64,000 nt of DNA, taken from contig NZ_AEEB01000003.1 in the NCBI RefSeq assembly GCF_000179775.1, forward strand, positions 744,001-808,000. Direction: 5' to 3'. A program made the position numbers and the translations under genes. The DNA is from Ahrensia sp. R2A130. Its GTDB lineage: Bacteria; Pseudomonadota; Alphaproteobacteria; Rhizobiales; Rhizobiaceae. Of the stretch, positions 1-9,016 are shown piece after piece. Every line of letters starts with the position of its first letter. The stretch's first letter is position 1. Below the pieces are notes generated by a model. The model made no database searches. It was not told where the DNA came from and saw only the letters and a list, made by a program, of their open reading frames with translations.

Positions 1-1
1 G

Positions 2-457
2 ATTTCTGCAGTCTTCGGTCCCGGTGCGATCAACGCGATCATCGCCATCGGCATATTCAACATTCCCGTCTTTGCGCGGCTTTCACGTGGCGGAGCGCTG
101 GCCCTGTGGCAACGAGACTTCATCGCCGCCGCCCGTGTGTCCGGCAAATCCTCGGCGCGCATCACGGTGGAACATATCGTTCCGAACATCGCTGATATTC
201 TGATCGTCCAGGCCACCATCGCACTCGCGTTGGGCATCCTTCAGGAGGCAGGCCTCGCCTATGTCGGCCTCGGTACGCAACCGCCCTTCCCCAGTTGGGG
301 CCGCATGTTGAACGAAGCGCAAACGATGATGAGCTTCGCGCCCCATATGGCCATCGCGCCGGGCATTGCCATCGTCGTCACCGTGCTCGGCCTCAACCTT
401 CTGGGCGATGGCCTGCGCGATGCACTCGACCCGAAACTGGCGAGGCTGCGCTCGTGA
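2..457 (+). CDS. Peptide/opine-type ABC transporter permease (DppC-like), 5' truncated
   Basis: This is the C-terminal 151 residues of an inner-membrane permease; the gene begins before the window. The frame is open from base 2, so the internal ATG at 137 is not the start. The segment around DFIAAARVSGKSSARITVEH followed by IVPN is the EAA loop that contacts the ATPase in binding-protein-dependent permeases. The downstream FPSWGRMLNEA and the closing GDGLRDALDPKL stretch are typical of the DppC/OppC half of dipeptide, nickel and opine importers. Hydrophobic segments follow the loop. The stop overlaps the GTG start of the next gene by 4 bases, so the two are translationally coupled. The substrate cannot be told from the sequence. 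Confidence 0.9.
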   Translation: MSAVFGPGAINAIIAIGIFNIPVFARLSRGGALALWQRDFIAAARVSGKSSARITVEHIVPNIADILIVQATIALALGILQEAGLAYVGLGTQPPFPSWGRMLNEAQTMMSFAPHMAIAPGIAIVVTVLGLNLLGDGLRDALDPKLARLRS

Positions 458-2067
458 GCCTAACCATAAACGATCTGCATCTCAGCATCGGCGGCAGCAA
501 AATCCTGAGCGGCATTTCGCTGGAGGCGAAACCGGGGCGTACCCTCGGCATCGTCGGCGAAAGCGGTTCGGGAAAATCCATGACGGCGCTGTCCGTGATG
601 CAGCTTCTACCGCTGGGTTCTCACACCACAGGCAGCATCAATTTCGCAGAACACGACCTCCTGAATGCCCCAGACGAATTGATGCAGGACTTGCGGGGCG
701 ACGACATCGCCATGATTTTTCAAGAGCCCATGACGGCATTGAACCCCGTCCACACCATCGGCGATCAAATCGCAGAAGGCATATGCCTGCACACCGGCGC
801 ATCAAAAAGCGAAGCGCACCGGCAAGCGGCAAAGCTCATGGCAGACGTAGGGCTTCCGGTTGAGCGGTTCCCGTTGGGTCGTTTTCCGCACCAACTTTCC
901 GGCGGTCAACGCCAGCGTGTCGCCATCGCCATGGCCTGCGCCCAATCGCCCGATCTGCTCATCGCAGACGAGCCCACCACCGCGCTCGATGTCGTCCTGC
1001 AGGCACAAATTCTCGATCTTCTGCGCGCCCGCGTAGAAAACAGCGGCATGGCGCTCATGCTTATCACCCACGACCTCGCTGTGGTGGCGGATATGGCGGA
1101 CGACTTGATCGTCATGCGCGAGGGTGAGATTGTCGACCACGGCCCCACAAAGAGCGTGCTGCGGTCGCTGGCTCATCCCTATACGGCGAAATTGGCAGCA
1201 GCTTCGACCCACCGGCCAGCGCTGAAGCCTGCCAATGTTGCGTTGGTTGCTGCGCCCATCGTTCAAGTTCAGAACATCACCCGCGACTACTCCACACCAC
1301 GCCAAAGCCTGTTCCAAAAGGGCAAACCATTTCGCGCGGTCGATGATGTCAGCTTCAATATTCGCGCGGGCGAAAGCCTCGGTCTCGTTGGTGCGTCAGG
1401 CTGCGGAAAATCCACGCTGGCAAAGATGATACTCGCGCTGGACAAACCGACAAACGGCTCGATCCTGATCAATAGCACTGATATTGCCACAGCAGATCAA
1501 GCCGCCATGCGGCCCGTACGCTGTGCCGTTCAAGCCGTGTTTCAAGACCCCGGCAGTTCTTTCGATCCACGCCACACGGTAGAACGTCTCATCGCCGAAC
1601 CGCTTCATCTGGAACCAAAACTGAGCGCGGACGAACGTCGTCAGCGCGTGCTGGATGCTCTTGCAGAAGTCGCCATGCCCGCCGACAGCCTGCACCGCTA
1701 CCCCCACGAATTTTCTGGCGGGCAGCGGCAGCGTTTGGCGCTGGCCCGTGCGCTCATCACGCGCCCCTCACTGATCGTTGCCGACGAGCCGGTCTCCGCG
1801 TTGGACGTTTCAATTCGGGCGCAAATTCTGGATCTGATCGCAGATCTTCGCCACCGCCTTGGTATCGCGTGGTTGTTCATCAGCCATGACCTTGGCGTGG
1901 TGCGGGCGATCTGCGATGAAGTGATGGTAATGGATGCGGGGCGTATCGTCGAACGTGGGGCTTGCAACAGCGTTTTCGACGCGCCGCAAAGCAATGCTGC
2001 CAAGGCTCTGGTGGCAGCCACTCCTGATCTAGCCCGAGCTATAGCCCTAGCGGAGAACGACGCATGA
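454..2067 (+). CDS. Fused double ATPase of a peptide/opine-type ABC importer (DppD-DppF fusion)
   Basis: A 537-residue cytoplasmic protein with two complete ABC ATPase domains in one chain. The first, about residues 1-265, has Walker A GESGSGKS, signature LSGGQRQR and Walker B LLIADEPT. The second, about residues 285-530, has Walker A GASGCGKS, signature FSGGQRQR and LIVADEP. The domain order matches DppD followed by DppF, which are usually separate genes; the fused form (YejF/GsiA type) is also common. I chose the GTG at 454 because it overlaps the permease stop (GTGA) and places the first beta strand ([11 protein letters not shown]) at the N-terminus. A hydrolase follows with an ATGA overlap. 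Confidence 0.92.
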   Translation: MSLTINDLHLSIGGSKILSGISLEAKPGRTLGIVGESGSGKSMTALSVMQLLPLGSHTTGSINFAEHDLLNAPDELMQDLRGDDIAMIFQEPMTALNPVHTIGDQIAEGICLHTGASKSEAHRQAAKLMADVGLPVERFPLGRFPHQLSGGQRQRVAIAMACAQSPDLLIADEPTTALDVVLQAQILDLLRARVENSGMALMLITHDLAVVADMADDLIVMREGEIVDHGPTKSVLRSLAHPYTAKLAAASTHRPALKPANVALVAAPIVQVQNITRDYSTPRQSLFQKGKPFRAVDDVSFNIRAGESLGLVGASGCGKSTLAKMILALDKPTNGSILINSTDIATADQAAMRPVRCAVQAVFQDPGSSFDPRHTVERLIAEPLHLEPKLSADERRQRVLDALAEVAMPADSLHRYPHEFSGGQRQRLALARALITRPSLIVADEPVSALDVSIRAQILDLIADLRHRLGIAWLFISHDLGVVRAICDEVMVMDAGRIVERGACNSVFDAPQSNAAKALVAATPDLARAIALAENDA

Positions 2068-3062
2068 CCAGACCAGATTACGCAGCCGAATACGACAATT
2101 CAGGCCGCGTCGAAAACTCTGCAGAGCTCATCGACGCCTATATCGAAGACGCTGCAAACTTCCGCGCGACCAAAGGTTTAGACGCCGAATACGACCTCGC
2201 CTACGGCCCTGAGACCCGCAACAAAATGGACCTGTTTTGGCCGGACGATGAAGTGGGCAATGCGCGAACGTCGCCCATTGTTGTCTTCATCCACGGTGGC
2301 TACTGGCAGCGGCTGGACCGCTCGGCCTTCAGCCATATGGCGGAAGGTCTTTTGGGCAATGGAATGGCTGTCGCTCTGCCTTCCTACACGCTTGCACCGG
2401 ACATTACGATTTCCGGCATCATAAACGAAATGCGCCGCGCATGCCTCGTTCTTTATCAAACCTACAAACGTCCACTCACCGTCACCGGCCATTCCGCAGG
2501 CGGACATTTAGCGGCCTGTATGTTGGCTACCGACTGGCCGGGCATTCACCCCGATCTACCGGAAGACCTCGTGCAATCCGCCATGGGAATCTCCGGTCTC
2601 TACGACCTCGCTCCATTGTTGCAAACGCCGATAAACGACGCGCTTGGAATGGATATCGAGAGCGCACGCGCCTCTAGCCCGCTGGATTGGATGCCACCTC
2701 CGCTGCACCGGTTTCAGGCTTGGGTTGGGGATAAAGAAAGCGATGAATACCATCGTCAGAGCAGGGCAATTACTCGGCGGTGGTCGATGCTTGGCACGTC
2801 TTGCGAGACAAAAATTCTCGACAACGCAAACCACTTCACGATCATAGATAAGCTGAGGAAACCCGACAGTAAAATGGTGAAGCGCATCGTCGATCTGGTG
2901 GAGAACCCCGTCATGCAGATCGACTTCGAAGACGATGAGACTGCAATCGCACAAGTGCTGGCGAACGGCCCGGTTCAGCCTCGACCGCTAGCTGAGCAGG
3001 ACAGTGAGACAGACAAGGATGACGGCGCCAAGAATCAAAAAGGCGCAACGCCACAAGAGTGA
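2064..3062 (+). CDS. Alpha/beta hydrolase (HGG-type esterase/formamidase-like)
   Basis: A 332-residue hydrolase of the hormone-sensitive-lipase/kynurenine-formamidase type. Visible signatures are the oxyanion-hole HGGYW near residue 77, the nucleophile elbow GHSAGG near residue 142 and a late His in NANHFTII that fits the catalytic histidine. There is no signal peptide, so it should be cytosolic. It starts with an ATGA overlap on the transporter ATPase, so it probably processes what the importer brings in, such as an ester, amide or N-formyl compound; the substrate is unknown. The C-terminal 50 residues are acidic and low in complexity, and the last 75 bases run over the 3' end of the convergent cobD. 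The fold is secure; the reaction is not. Confidence 0.85.
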   Translation: MTRPDYAAEYDNSGRVENSAELIDAYIEDAANFRATKGLDAEYDLAYGPETRNKMDLFWPDDEVGNARTSPIVVFIHGGYWQRLDRSAFSHMAEGLLGNGMAVALPSYTLAPDITISGIINEMRRACLVLYQTYKRPLTVTGHSAGGHLAACMLATDWPGIHPDLPEDLVQSAMGISGLYDLAPLLQTPINDALGMDIESARASSPLDWMPPPLHRFQAWVGDKESDEYHRQSRAITRRWSMLGTSCETKILDNANHFTIIDKLRKPDSKMVKRIVDLVENPVMQIDFEDDETAIAQVLANGPVQPRPLAEQDSETDKDDGAKNQKGATPQE

Positions 3063-3956
3063 AATCGCGCGCCTGATCTCGCCTACACCAAATGAGCGCA
3101 GCCCCTGCGGGTTCAAATATGGCGCATCGACAGGTCCGTCATGGTAGATGCGAGGTCCGCCGAGCGCGATGCCAAGGCTTGCGGCGAACGCAGCCTCAGG
3201 CCAACCGGCATTGGGCGAGCGGTGGGTGCGGGCATCACGCAATGTGACCTTCCAAATATCTTGGACGGAAGCTGAAGCAGTCCCCAACAATGAGACAAAA
3301 AACACCAAGAGCGCGGACAGTCTTGCTACAGGCCAATTGAGCAAGTCGTCCAAAATGGCAGCAGGCTTTCCAAACCATTCATGACGAGGATCGCGATGTC
3401 CGATCATCGAGTCTGCAGTGTTCACCGCCTTATAAAATACGATGCCGGGAAGGCCCAGAATTGCGTACCAAAGGATTGGAGCAACAACACCGTCTGAAAA
3501 ATTCTCGGCGCAGCTTTCGATGGCCGCAGCCGCCACGCCGGTCTCATCCAGTTTCTCGACATCGCGCCCGACAATCATTGCAACGGCAATGCGTCCACCG
3601 GTCAGACCGTTATTTTGCAAACCATCAGCCACCGCCGCAACGTGGTCTGAAAGGCTCTTCTGCGCGATCAGCACCGCGACAATCAGCAGTTCGAAACACC
3701 AGCCAAAAATGGGAAAAACCGCTTGAATTGTGGTGACCAAAAGCCAGATCAGAAATGCGATCACGGCAAGAACAAGCAATAACCAAGCGCCTACAGCGAA
3801 CTGAAAAGTGACGGACCGGAACAAACGATGTTGAACGTCATCAACCCAGCCGATCAACTTACCAATCCAGACAACAGGATGGGGCGCACGACGCCACAAC
3901 CAATCGGGGTCGCCCACCGCCATGTCGAGCGCAATGGCGCAGGCAAGTAGAAGCAT
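2988..3956 (-). CDS. cobD: Adenosylcobinamide-phosphate synthase CobD (CbiB)
   Basis: A 322-residue integral membrane enzyme that attaches aminopropanol phosphate to adenosylcobyric acid late in B12 synthesis. The start of the family is seen in MLLLACAIALDMAVGDPDW, with GDP and HPVVWIG a few residues later, as in CbiB. Several hydrophobic helices follow, and the internal NTADSMIGHRD stretch is also family-typical. I chose the ATG at 3956, two bases after the cobC stop, because it gives the usual family length and N-terminus. It is the last gene of the cobA-cobB-cobC-cobD run. Its 3' end overlaps the convergent hydrolase by 75 bases. Confidence 0.92.
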   Translation of the reverse strand: MLLLACAIALDMAVGDPDWLWRRAPHPVVWIGKLIGWVDDVQHRLFRSVTFQFAVGAWLLLVLAVIAFLIWLLVTTIQAVFPIFGWCFELLIVAVLIAQKSLSDHVAAVADGLQNNGLTGGRIAVAMIVGRDVEKLDETGVAAAAIESCAENFSDGVVAPILWYAILGLPGIVFYKAVNTADSMIGHRDPRHEWFGKPAAILDDLLNWPVARLSALLVFFVSLLGTASASVQDIWKVTLRDARTHRSPNAGWPEAAFAASLGIALGGPRIYHDGPVDAPYLNPQGLRSFGVGEIRRAISLLWRCAFLILGAVILVCLTVLLS

Positions 3957-3958
3957 AA

Positions 3959-4972
3959 CTACACCGCTACCGAACCAGGAGCTCCATCCAGCGCCTTTGC
4001 CAGACGTTTCAATGCGGGCAGCGAACCCGGCAAACCGAAACGCACCCAATCAGGTTTGGCAGAAAACTGACGCACCAGAATGCGATGTCCAGCCAAGTGC
4101 TCGGCAAGCGCTTTGGACTGCGAAGTTTCCACCAGCACGAATAAATTTGTACCGCCAAGTAGCCTGAAGCTGCGCTCTTTCAACGTCGCTTCAAGGTCGT
4201 CACGGTCAGCCTTCAATTTGCGGCGCATACGCGTGCGCCATGTCCGGTCGGACAGCGCGCGAGCAGCCAAATCAAGCGCTGGGCCGGATACCGACCACGG
4301 GCCGAGCGTTTCGTCCAACTTGTCTGTGAGAGCAGGTGCGCCAATTGCAGCACCAAAGCGCACACCAGCCAGACCGTAAAATTTTCCCAAGGAGCGAAGA
4401 ACTACCAGCCCGTCAAATCCGGTTTGCGGCGCAACGCTTAAGTCTGGTGCAACATCACCAAAACTCTCATCAACCACCAGCAAACCACCCTTGCTGCCAA
4501 GGCTGCGACCAAGAGCTGCCAACTCATCGGGGTCGTATTGCCGGCCATCGGGATTGTTTGGGTTCACGACAATTATGATCCGCGCTGTCGCCTTCGCACT
4601 TTCCAATCCATCGGTAATGAGAACATTGTGCCCTGCCCGCTTCCAGCAATGGGCGTGCTCCTGATAGGTGAAACCAACGATAGCAACCGGTTGAGGCTTG
4701 AACAGCGTAGGCAGTTGCTGGATGTGCATCTGCGTGCCTGGCGCAAGTGAAATCCCGGCCTGTTGCGGCGCTTCGCAGGAATGGCGTTGAGCCTCCACCG
4801 CGGCTGTCCAACGCGCAGTATCCGGTAGACGCGCCCAAGCGTCGGGATGCACTTCTCCAACAAGATAACCGCGTGGGTTTATGCCGGTTGAAAGATCCAA
4901 CCACTGCTTTGCTGTACCGCCATGCTTCGCGATTGCAGCGTCAAGCCGTCCGCCATGTTCAAGCGCCTTCAT
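3959..4972 (-). CDS. cobC: Threonine-phosphate decarboxylase-like aminotransferase CobC
   Basis: A 337-residue PLP enzyme of aminotransferase class I/II. It provides the aminopropanol phosphate arm of cobalamin, working with CobD. The start reads HGGRLDAAIAKHGG and LDLSTGINP, the family opening. VNPNNPDGR lies mid-chain, and SLGKFYGLAGVRFG holds the PLP lysine. Its ATG overlaps the cobB stop by 4 bases and its stop is directly followed by cobD, so the three genes are one translational unit. The length is normal for alphaproteobacterial CobC. Confidence 0.92.
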   Translation of the reverse strand: MKALEHGGRLDAAIAKHGGTAKQWLDLSTGINPRGYLVGEVHPDAWARLPDTARWTAAVEAQRHSCEAPQQAGISLAPGTQMHIQQLPTLFKPQPVAIVGFTYQEHAHCWKRAGHNVLITDGLESAKATARIIIVVNPNNPDGRQYDPDELAALGRSLGSKGGLLVVDESFGDVAPDLSVAPQTGFDGLVVLRSLGKFYGLAGVRFGAAIGAPALTDKLDETLGPWSVSGPALDLAARALSDRTWRTRMRRKLKADRDDLEATLKERSFRLLGGTNLFVLVETSQSKALAEHLAGHRILVRQFSAKPDWVRFGLPGSLPALKRLAKALDGAPGSVAV

Positions 4973-6273
4973 GCAGCCTCCGGTCGCAAATCGATCATGT
5001 GCAGATAGGAACCGGAGACGCTGCCCCGTTGCAACCCTAGCTGGCCTAAATCCTGTCCCAAAGCATCACTTGCTGCAAAAAGCGGTCTATCATTTTCCTG
5101 CGCCACAACAGTGGAATAGTGAAACTCGTGCCCCGCTAAAACACTACCCGCTGGTATCGGTCCAAGCTGCGACAGAAGCCGCGCGTTGCGGTAACCGAGC
5201 GATAGTTTTCGTTCGGCAAAGCTGGTCGTGACGGGCAACAAACCGGCCATTTGATGCGGGGCGCCATCCGCATCAATCAAGGCTTCTCCCAAAACCATAT
5301 AGCCTCCGCACTCGCCATAAATGATTGCAGACCGAGCAGCTGCTTGATTAAGCGAAGGATGAAATTTGGAAGCGTTAGACAATCTCTGTGCATGCAACTC
5401 AGGATATCCACCCGGTAGAAAAACGGCATCGACGTGGTTTGGCACCGCCTCATCGGCGAGCGGCGAGAAGAATTGAAGCTCTGCGCCCTGCTCGCGCCAG
5501 CTTTCCAGCATGTGCGGATAGACGAATGAGAAAGCCTCATCGCGCGCGATTGCAATGCGTTGTCCAAGCGGCGGAATTGACGTTTTCTCGTACAGACCTT
5601 TGAAATCACGTCCTAAATTATCCAAAGCATTCATATTTACAGAATTGCCGACGATTTCTCCGGAATTCTGCATAAATTTCTCAAGATCAGACCGTTCTTG
5701 CGCTTGAACCAACCCCAAATGCCGAGACGGTAATTCGAGCCGGTTATCACGTTTGATGCTGCCGAAAACAGGCATTTCGATTTGCGCCAGCGCCGCTCGC
5801 AACATCGAATCGTGGCGATCACTACCCACCCGATTGAGAATGACGCCCGCAATCTGAACATCACTTCTGAAGTTCACAAATCCCGACACCAGCGCAGCGA
5901 TGGATTGCGATTGACGCGCCGCATCCACCACCAGCACCACCGGTAAACCAAGCTGAATCGAAAGATCGGCAGCGCTGCCGGAACCGTCCGCCGCGCCATC
6001 AAACAATCCCATCGCAGCTTCCACCACGAGCGTTCCATCGCCTGATGCCAAGCCTTTGATCAACTCGGACCGCATCGCCCAGCTATCGAGATTGACGCTC
6101 GCATGTCCGCAAGCTGCTTCGTGGAACTTAGGATCGATATAGTCAGGACCAGACTTTGCCCCGCGAACGGCGAAACCGGCATTTCGCATCGCTCGCAAAA
6201 GTCCCAGCGTCACGATGGTTTTGCCACTGCCGGAAGACGGTGCAGCGATCATGAAACCTCGTTGGAAGTTCAC
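4969..6273 (-). CDS. cobB: Cobyrinic acid a,c-diamide synthase CobB
   Basis: A 434-residue glutamine amidotransferase that amidates carboxylates a and c of (hydrogeno)cobyrinic acid using ATP and glutamine. The N-terminal P-loop is APSSGSGKT, followed by GAKSGPDYIDPKFH, a family signature. The C-terminal third carries the type-1-like glutaminase domain with LPGGYPELHA and the nucleophile region YGECGGYM. The start is taken as GTG 6273, which gives the usual few residues before IAAP. An ATG at 6252 with an upstream GAGG is a fair alternative. It lies 18 bases behind cobA and overlaps cobC. Confidence 0.93.
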   Translation of the reverse strand: MNFQRGFMIAAPSSGSGKTIVTLGLLRAMRNAGFAVRGAKSGPDYIDPKFHEAACGHASVNLDSWAMRSELIKGLASGDGTLVVEAAMGLFDGAADGSGSAADLSIQLGLPVVLVVDAARQSQSIAALVSGFVNFRSDVQIAGVILNRVGSDRHDSMLRAALAQIEMPVFGSIKRDNRLELPSRHLGLVQAQERSDLEKFMQNSGEIVGNSVNMNALDNLGRDFKGLYEKTSIPPLGQRIAIARDEAFSFVYPHMLESWREQGAELQFFSPLADEAVPNHVDAVFLPGGYPELHAQRLSNASKFHPSLNQAAARSAIIYGECGGYMVLGEALIDADGAPHQMAGLLPVTTSFAERKLSLGYRNARLLSQLGPIPAGSVLAGHEFHYSTVVAQENDRPLFAASDALGQDLGQLGLQRGSVSGSYLHMIDLRPEAA

Positions 6274-6291
6274 GACGAGCCCATTGCAGGC

Positions 6292-7146
6292 TTAGGCGCT
6301 TTCAGCGCGGCCACGCATGTCGAGCGGGTCGCTGGTGAGTACCTTGCCATCCAGCGCACCCATCCAATCCAACGCGGCGCGCATGCGCACCACTTCGCCA
6401 ATGACGACGATGGCGGGCGGGGCAAGACCAAGTTCTTTAAGGCGTACCAACCCATCGGCGGTGGCAACCTCAGCCAGTGTCGTTTCGTGTACCTGCATGG
6501 CGTCGGTGGCGGCATTGCATACTAGCGCCAGCGGCTCTTGCGGTGAGCGGCCTGCGGCCATCAGTCGGCATGCAATCGCATCAAGATGTTTCATCGCCAT
6601 GTACATCACGATCACCGGAGAGCCTTTTGCAACGCTCGTCCAGTCGATTGCATCAGGCACCACACCGCCAGCATCGTGGCCGGTCAAAAACGTAACGGCC
6701 TGATTGGTATCGCGGTGGGTTACGGGAATGCCCGCATAGGCAAGGCCACCGATTCCCGCAGTGATACCCGGCACGATGCGGAAGGGAACATCGTGCTCCA
6801 CCAACGTTAGCGCTTCTTCACCACCGCGCCCAAAGACGAAAGGGTCGCCTCCCTTCAAGCGGCAGACGCGCTTACCCGCACGGGCCAATTCGACTAGCTT
6901 CAACGAAATATCACGCTGCTTTGGTGAAGGCTTGCCCCCACGTTTTCCTGCGTATTCGCGCTGGGCATTCGGTGCTGCCAGATCGAGGATCGCTTCGTTT
7001 ACCAGCGCATCATAGACGATCACATCCGCCTGCCGCAGCGCGTTGACCGCGTGCATAGTTAGCAGCCCGGGATCACCCGGCCCGGCACCCACCAGCCACA
7101 CGTGGCCGGCTTCTAAAATCGGCAAATTTGCGAACCCCTCAGTCAT
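6292..7146 (-). CDS. cobA: Uroporphyrinogen-III C-methyltransferase CobA (SUMT)
   Basis: A 284-residue SAM-dependent methyltransferase that converts uroporphyrinogen III to precorrin-2, the branch point to B12 and siroheme. Family motifs are VWLVGAGPGDPGLLT at the start, VYDALV, GKRGGKPSPKQ, RLKGGDPFVFGRGGEE and VPGITAG. The ATG at 7146 puts the GAGPGDP loop about 20 residues in, as expected; the frame stays open further upstream but that sequence does not look coding. It heads the cobA-cobB-cobC-cobD operon and is divergent from cbiD, with only 74 bases between the two chosen starts, so both promoters must be in that gap or overlap the genes. Confidence 0.94.
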   Translation of the reverse strand: MTEGFANLPILEAGHVWLVGAGPGDPGLLTMHAVNALRQADVIVYDALVNEAILDLAAPNAQREYAGKRGGKPSPKQRDISLKLVELARAGKRVCRLKGGDPFVFGRGGEEALTLVEHDVPFRIVPGITAGIGGLAYAGIPVTHRDTNQAVTFLTGHDAGGVVPDAIDWTSVAKGSPVIVMYMAMKHLDAIACRLMAAGRSPQEPLALVCNAATDAMQVHETTLAEVATADGLVRLKELGLAPPAIVVIGEVVRMRAALDWMGALDGKVLTSDPLDMRGRAESA

Positions 7147-7220
7147 AGCGCGATAATGCACCGGAAGGCAGAATGAAACCAGCGCTTTTGCGCACCATTT
7201 ATGTCGCCTATAGGTCAGGC

Positions 7221-8336
7221 ATGGCGCGCGACAAACCCAGTTCCGATACCCCTTTAAAACGCGGCTGGACCACGGGTGCGTGCGCGACCGCTGCAACTAA
7301 AGCAGCGCTGACAGCGCTGATCACCGCCGAGTTTCCCGATCCCGTGACGATCACCCTACCAAAGGGCGAAACACCAGCTTTTCCGCTGTGTTACGAAAGC
7401 CTCAACGAGGCAGGCGCTAGCGCGGGGATCGTGAAGGATGCAGGCGACGATCCAGACGTCACCCACGGCGCCACTATCATCTCAACAGTGCGCCCGCTGC
7501 CTGAAGGATCAGGTGTCGTCTTTTGCGCGGGCGAAGGTGTGGGCATGGTCACCAAAGCAGGCCTGCCCATCCCGCCCGGAGAACCGGCAATCAACCCGGT
7601 TCCACGCCAAATGATGCGCGATGTCGTGGCCGAACTTTGCGGTGATCATCTGATGTCGCCCGATCTCGAAATCACGATCTCCGTCCCCGACGGTGCTGCG
7701 ATGGCAGAAAAAACATGGAACGGCAGGCTCGGTATCGTCGGGGGACTTTCCATTCTTGGAACCACCGGCATCGTGCATCCGTTTTCTTGCGCCGCTTGGA
7801 TTCACTCTATCCACCGCGGCATAGATGTCGCGCGCGAAGCCGGTTACGAACGAGTTATTGCAGCGACAGGTTCAACGTCGGAAGACGCCGCACAGCGCAT
7901 CTACGAATTGCCCGAAACAGCACTTTTAGACATGGGTGACTTTGCCGGCGGATTGCTGAAATATTTGCGCGTACATCCAGTTCCTGCGATCACGTTAGCG
8001 GGCGGTTTTGCGAAGTTCACTAAGCTTGCACAGGGCGCGTTGGATCTCCATTCCGGCCGCAGCCAAGTGGATTTTATGTGGCTTGCCGGTCGGGTGGACC
8101 GCCTGATCGAAGACATGCCCAGCCTTGCGATGAAGAAAATTATCCGCGACCAAATTCTAGGCGCAAACACGGCAGCCGAAGTGCTGACCATGGCGCAATC
8201 AATGGAAATCGACCTGCCAAAAGATGTCGCTCGTGAAGCTTTGACAATCGTAAAGGGTATCTTGCGCGGCGCAGCAGTTGATGTGGAAGTTCTTATCGTC
8301 GACCGACAGGGCGAGGTCATTGCCCGTGAGCGCTGA
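7221..8336 (+). CDS. cbiD: Cobalt-precorrin-5B C1-methyltransferase CbiD
   Basis: A 371-residue enzyme that methylates C1 during ring contraction, used where CobF is absent. The hallmark LKRGWTTGACATAATKAA is near the N-terminus, with later GAGEGVGMVTKAGL, GGLSILGTTGIV and FAGGLLKYLRVHP, all CbiD signatures. I chose ATG 7221 because the family usually begins 10-15 residues before RGWTTGACA. An in-frame ATG at 7173 has a better ribosome-binding site (GGAAGG 4 bases upstream) and would add 16 residues. It runs with cobK, whose GTG start lies inside its 3' end. In a classical aerobic pathway this step is not done by CbiD, so its presence points to a mixed route. Confidence 0.93.
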   Translation: MARDKPSSDTPLKRGWTTGACATAATKAALTALITAEFPDPVTITLPKGETPAFPLCYESLNEAGASAGIVKDAGDDPDVTHGATIISTVRPLPEGSGVVFCAGEGVGMVTKAGLPIPPGEPAINPVPRQMMRDVVAELCGDHLMSPDLEITISVPDGAAMAEKTWNGRLGIVGGLSILGTTGIVHPFSCAAWIHSIHRGIDVAREAGYERVIAATGSTSEDAAQRIYELPETALLDMGDFAGGLLKYLRVHPVPAITLAGGFAKFTKLAQGALDLHSGRSQVDFMWLAGRVDRLIEDMPSLAMKKIIRDQILGANTAAEVLTMAQSMEIDLPKDVAREALTIVKGILRGAAVDVEVLIVDRQGEVIARER

Positions 8337-9006
8337 CCGTATCCTGCTGTTAGGCGGAACGCGCGAAGCTGTAGCGTTGGCCGCGAAACTGGTGGCGGAA
8401 GGCCATGACGTCACGACATCGCTTGCCGGACGAACGAAGGAACCGCGAGAGGTGAAAGGTAAGTTGCGCGTCGGTGGTTTTGGCGGCGCAAATGGGCTGG
8501 CTCAATGGATCGCGGAGAACCATATCACCCGCCTGATCGATGCCACGCATCCCTTTGCGGAGACTATAAGCCGCAATGCGTCCCTGGCAGCAAAGGCGAC
8601 GGGCGTCGTGTTCGAACGAAATCAGCGGCAAATATGGCAGCCGGTTGAAGGTGATGTTTGGCACTCCGTGGCCGACTTGAAGTCTGCAGCTGCAAATTTA
8701 CGTGCCGGAAGCACGGTTCTGTTGGCACTTGGATCGCAATATCTGGAGGCATTCGAAAATCGAACCAACGTTCGTTTCATAATCAGGATGATCGACCCAC
8801 CTGTGCATGATCTCGCATTTGCAGATTTCAAGCTGGTGCTGTCTCGCCCGTCTGCTGAGGCAGAAATTGAAGAGGCATTTCTGAAGGCAAACAATGTCGA
8901 CACCATCGTTTGCCGCAACTCCGGCGGCGCCGGTGCTTACGCCAAAATTGAGGCCGCCCGATTGTTAAACATTCCTGTCGTCATGGTGAAACGGCCGAAA
9001 AGCTAA
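8326..9006 (+). CDS. cobK: Precorrin-6x reductase CobK
   Basis: A 226-residue NADPH-dependent reductase of the corrin ring. It opens with DRILLLGGTREAVALAAKL, the nucleotide-binding start of the CobK/CbiJ family. It also carries LIDATHPFAETISRNA in the first third and VCRNSGGAGAYAKIEAA near the end, both characteristic. The GTG at 8326 overlaps the end of cbiD by 11 bases and has GAGG about 9 bases upstream. A TTG at 8320 is possible. It forms a two-gene unit with cbiD, transcribed away from the cobA operon. Confidence 0.9.
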   Translation: MSADRILLLGGTREAVALAAKLVAEGHDVTTSLAGRTKEPREVKGKLRVGGFGGANGLAQWIAENHITRLIDATHPFAETISRNASLAAKATGVVFERNQRQIWQPVEGDVWHSVADLKSAAANLRAGSTVLLALGSQYLEAFENRTNVRFIIRMIDPPVHDLAFADFKLVLSRPSAEAEIEEAFLKANNVDTIVCRNSGGAGAYAKIEAARLLNIPVVMVKRPKS

Positions 9007-9016
9007 CGAAGCTTTT
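8998..9016. terminator. Bidirectional hairpin between cobK and the SDR gene
   Basis: AAAAGCT and AGCTTTT form a perfect 7-base-pair stem with the 5-base loop AACGA. The stem contains both stop codons of the convergent genes (TAA at 9004-9006 for cobK, and TAA of the minus-strand gene at 9015-9017). Each strand ends in a run of four T, so it can stop transcription in both directions. The stem is short and AT-rich, so it may be weak. Confidence 0.5.
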
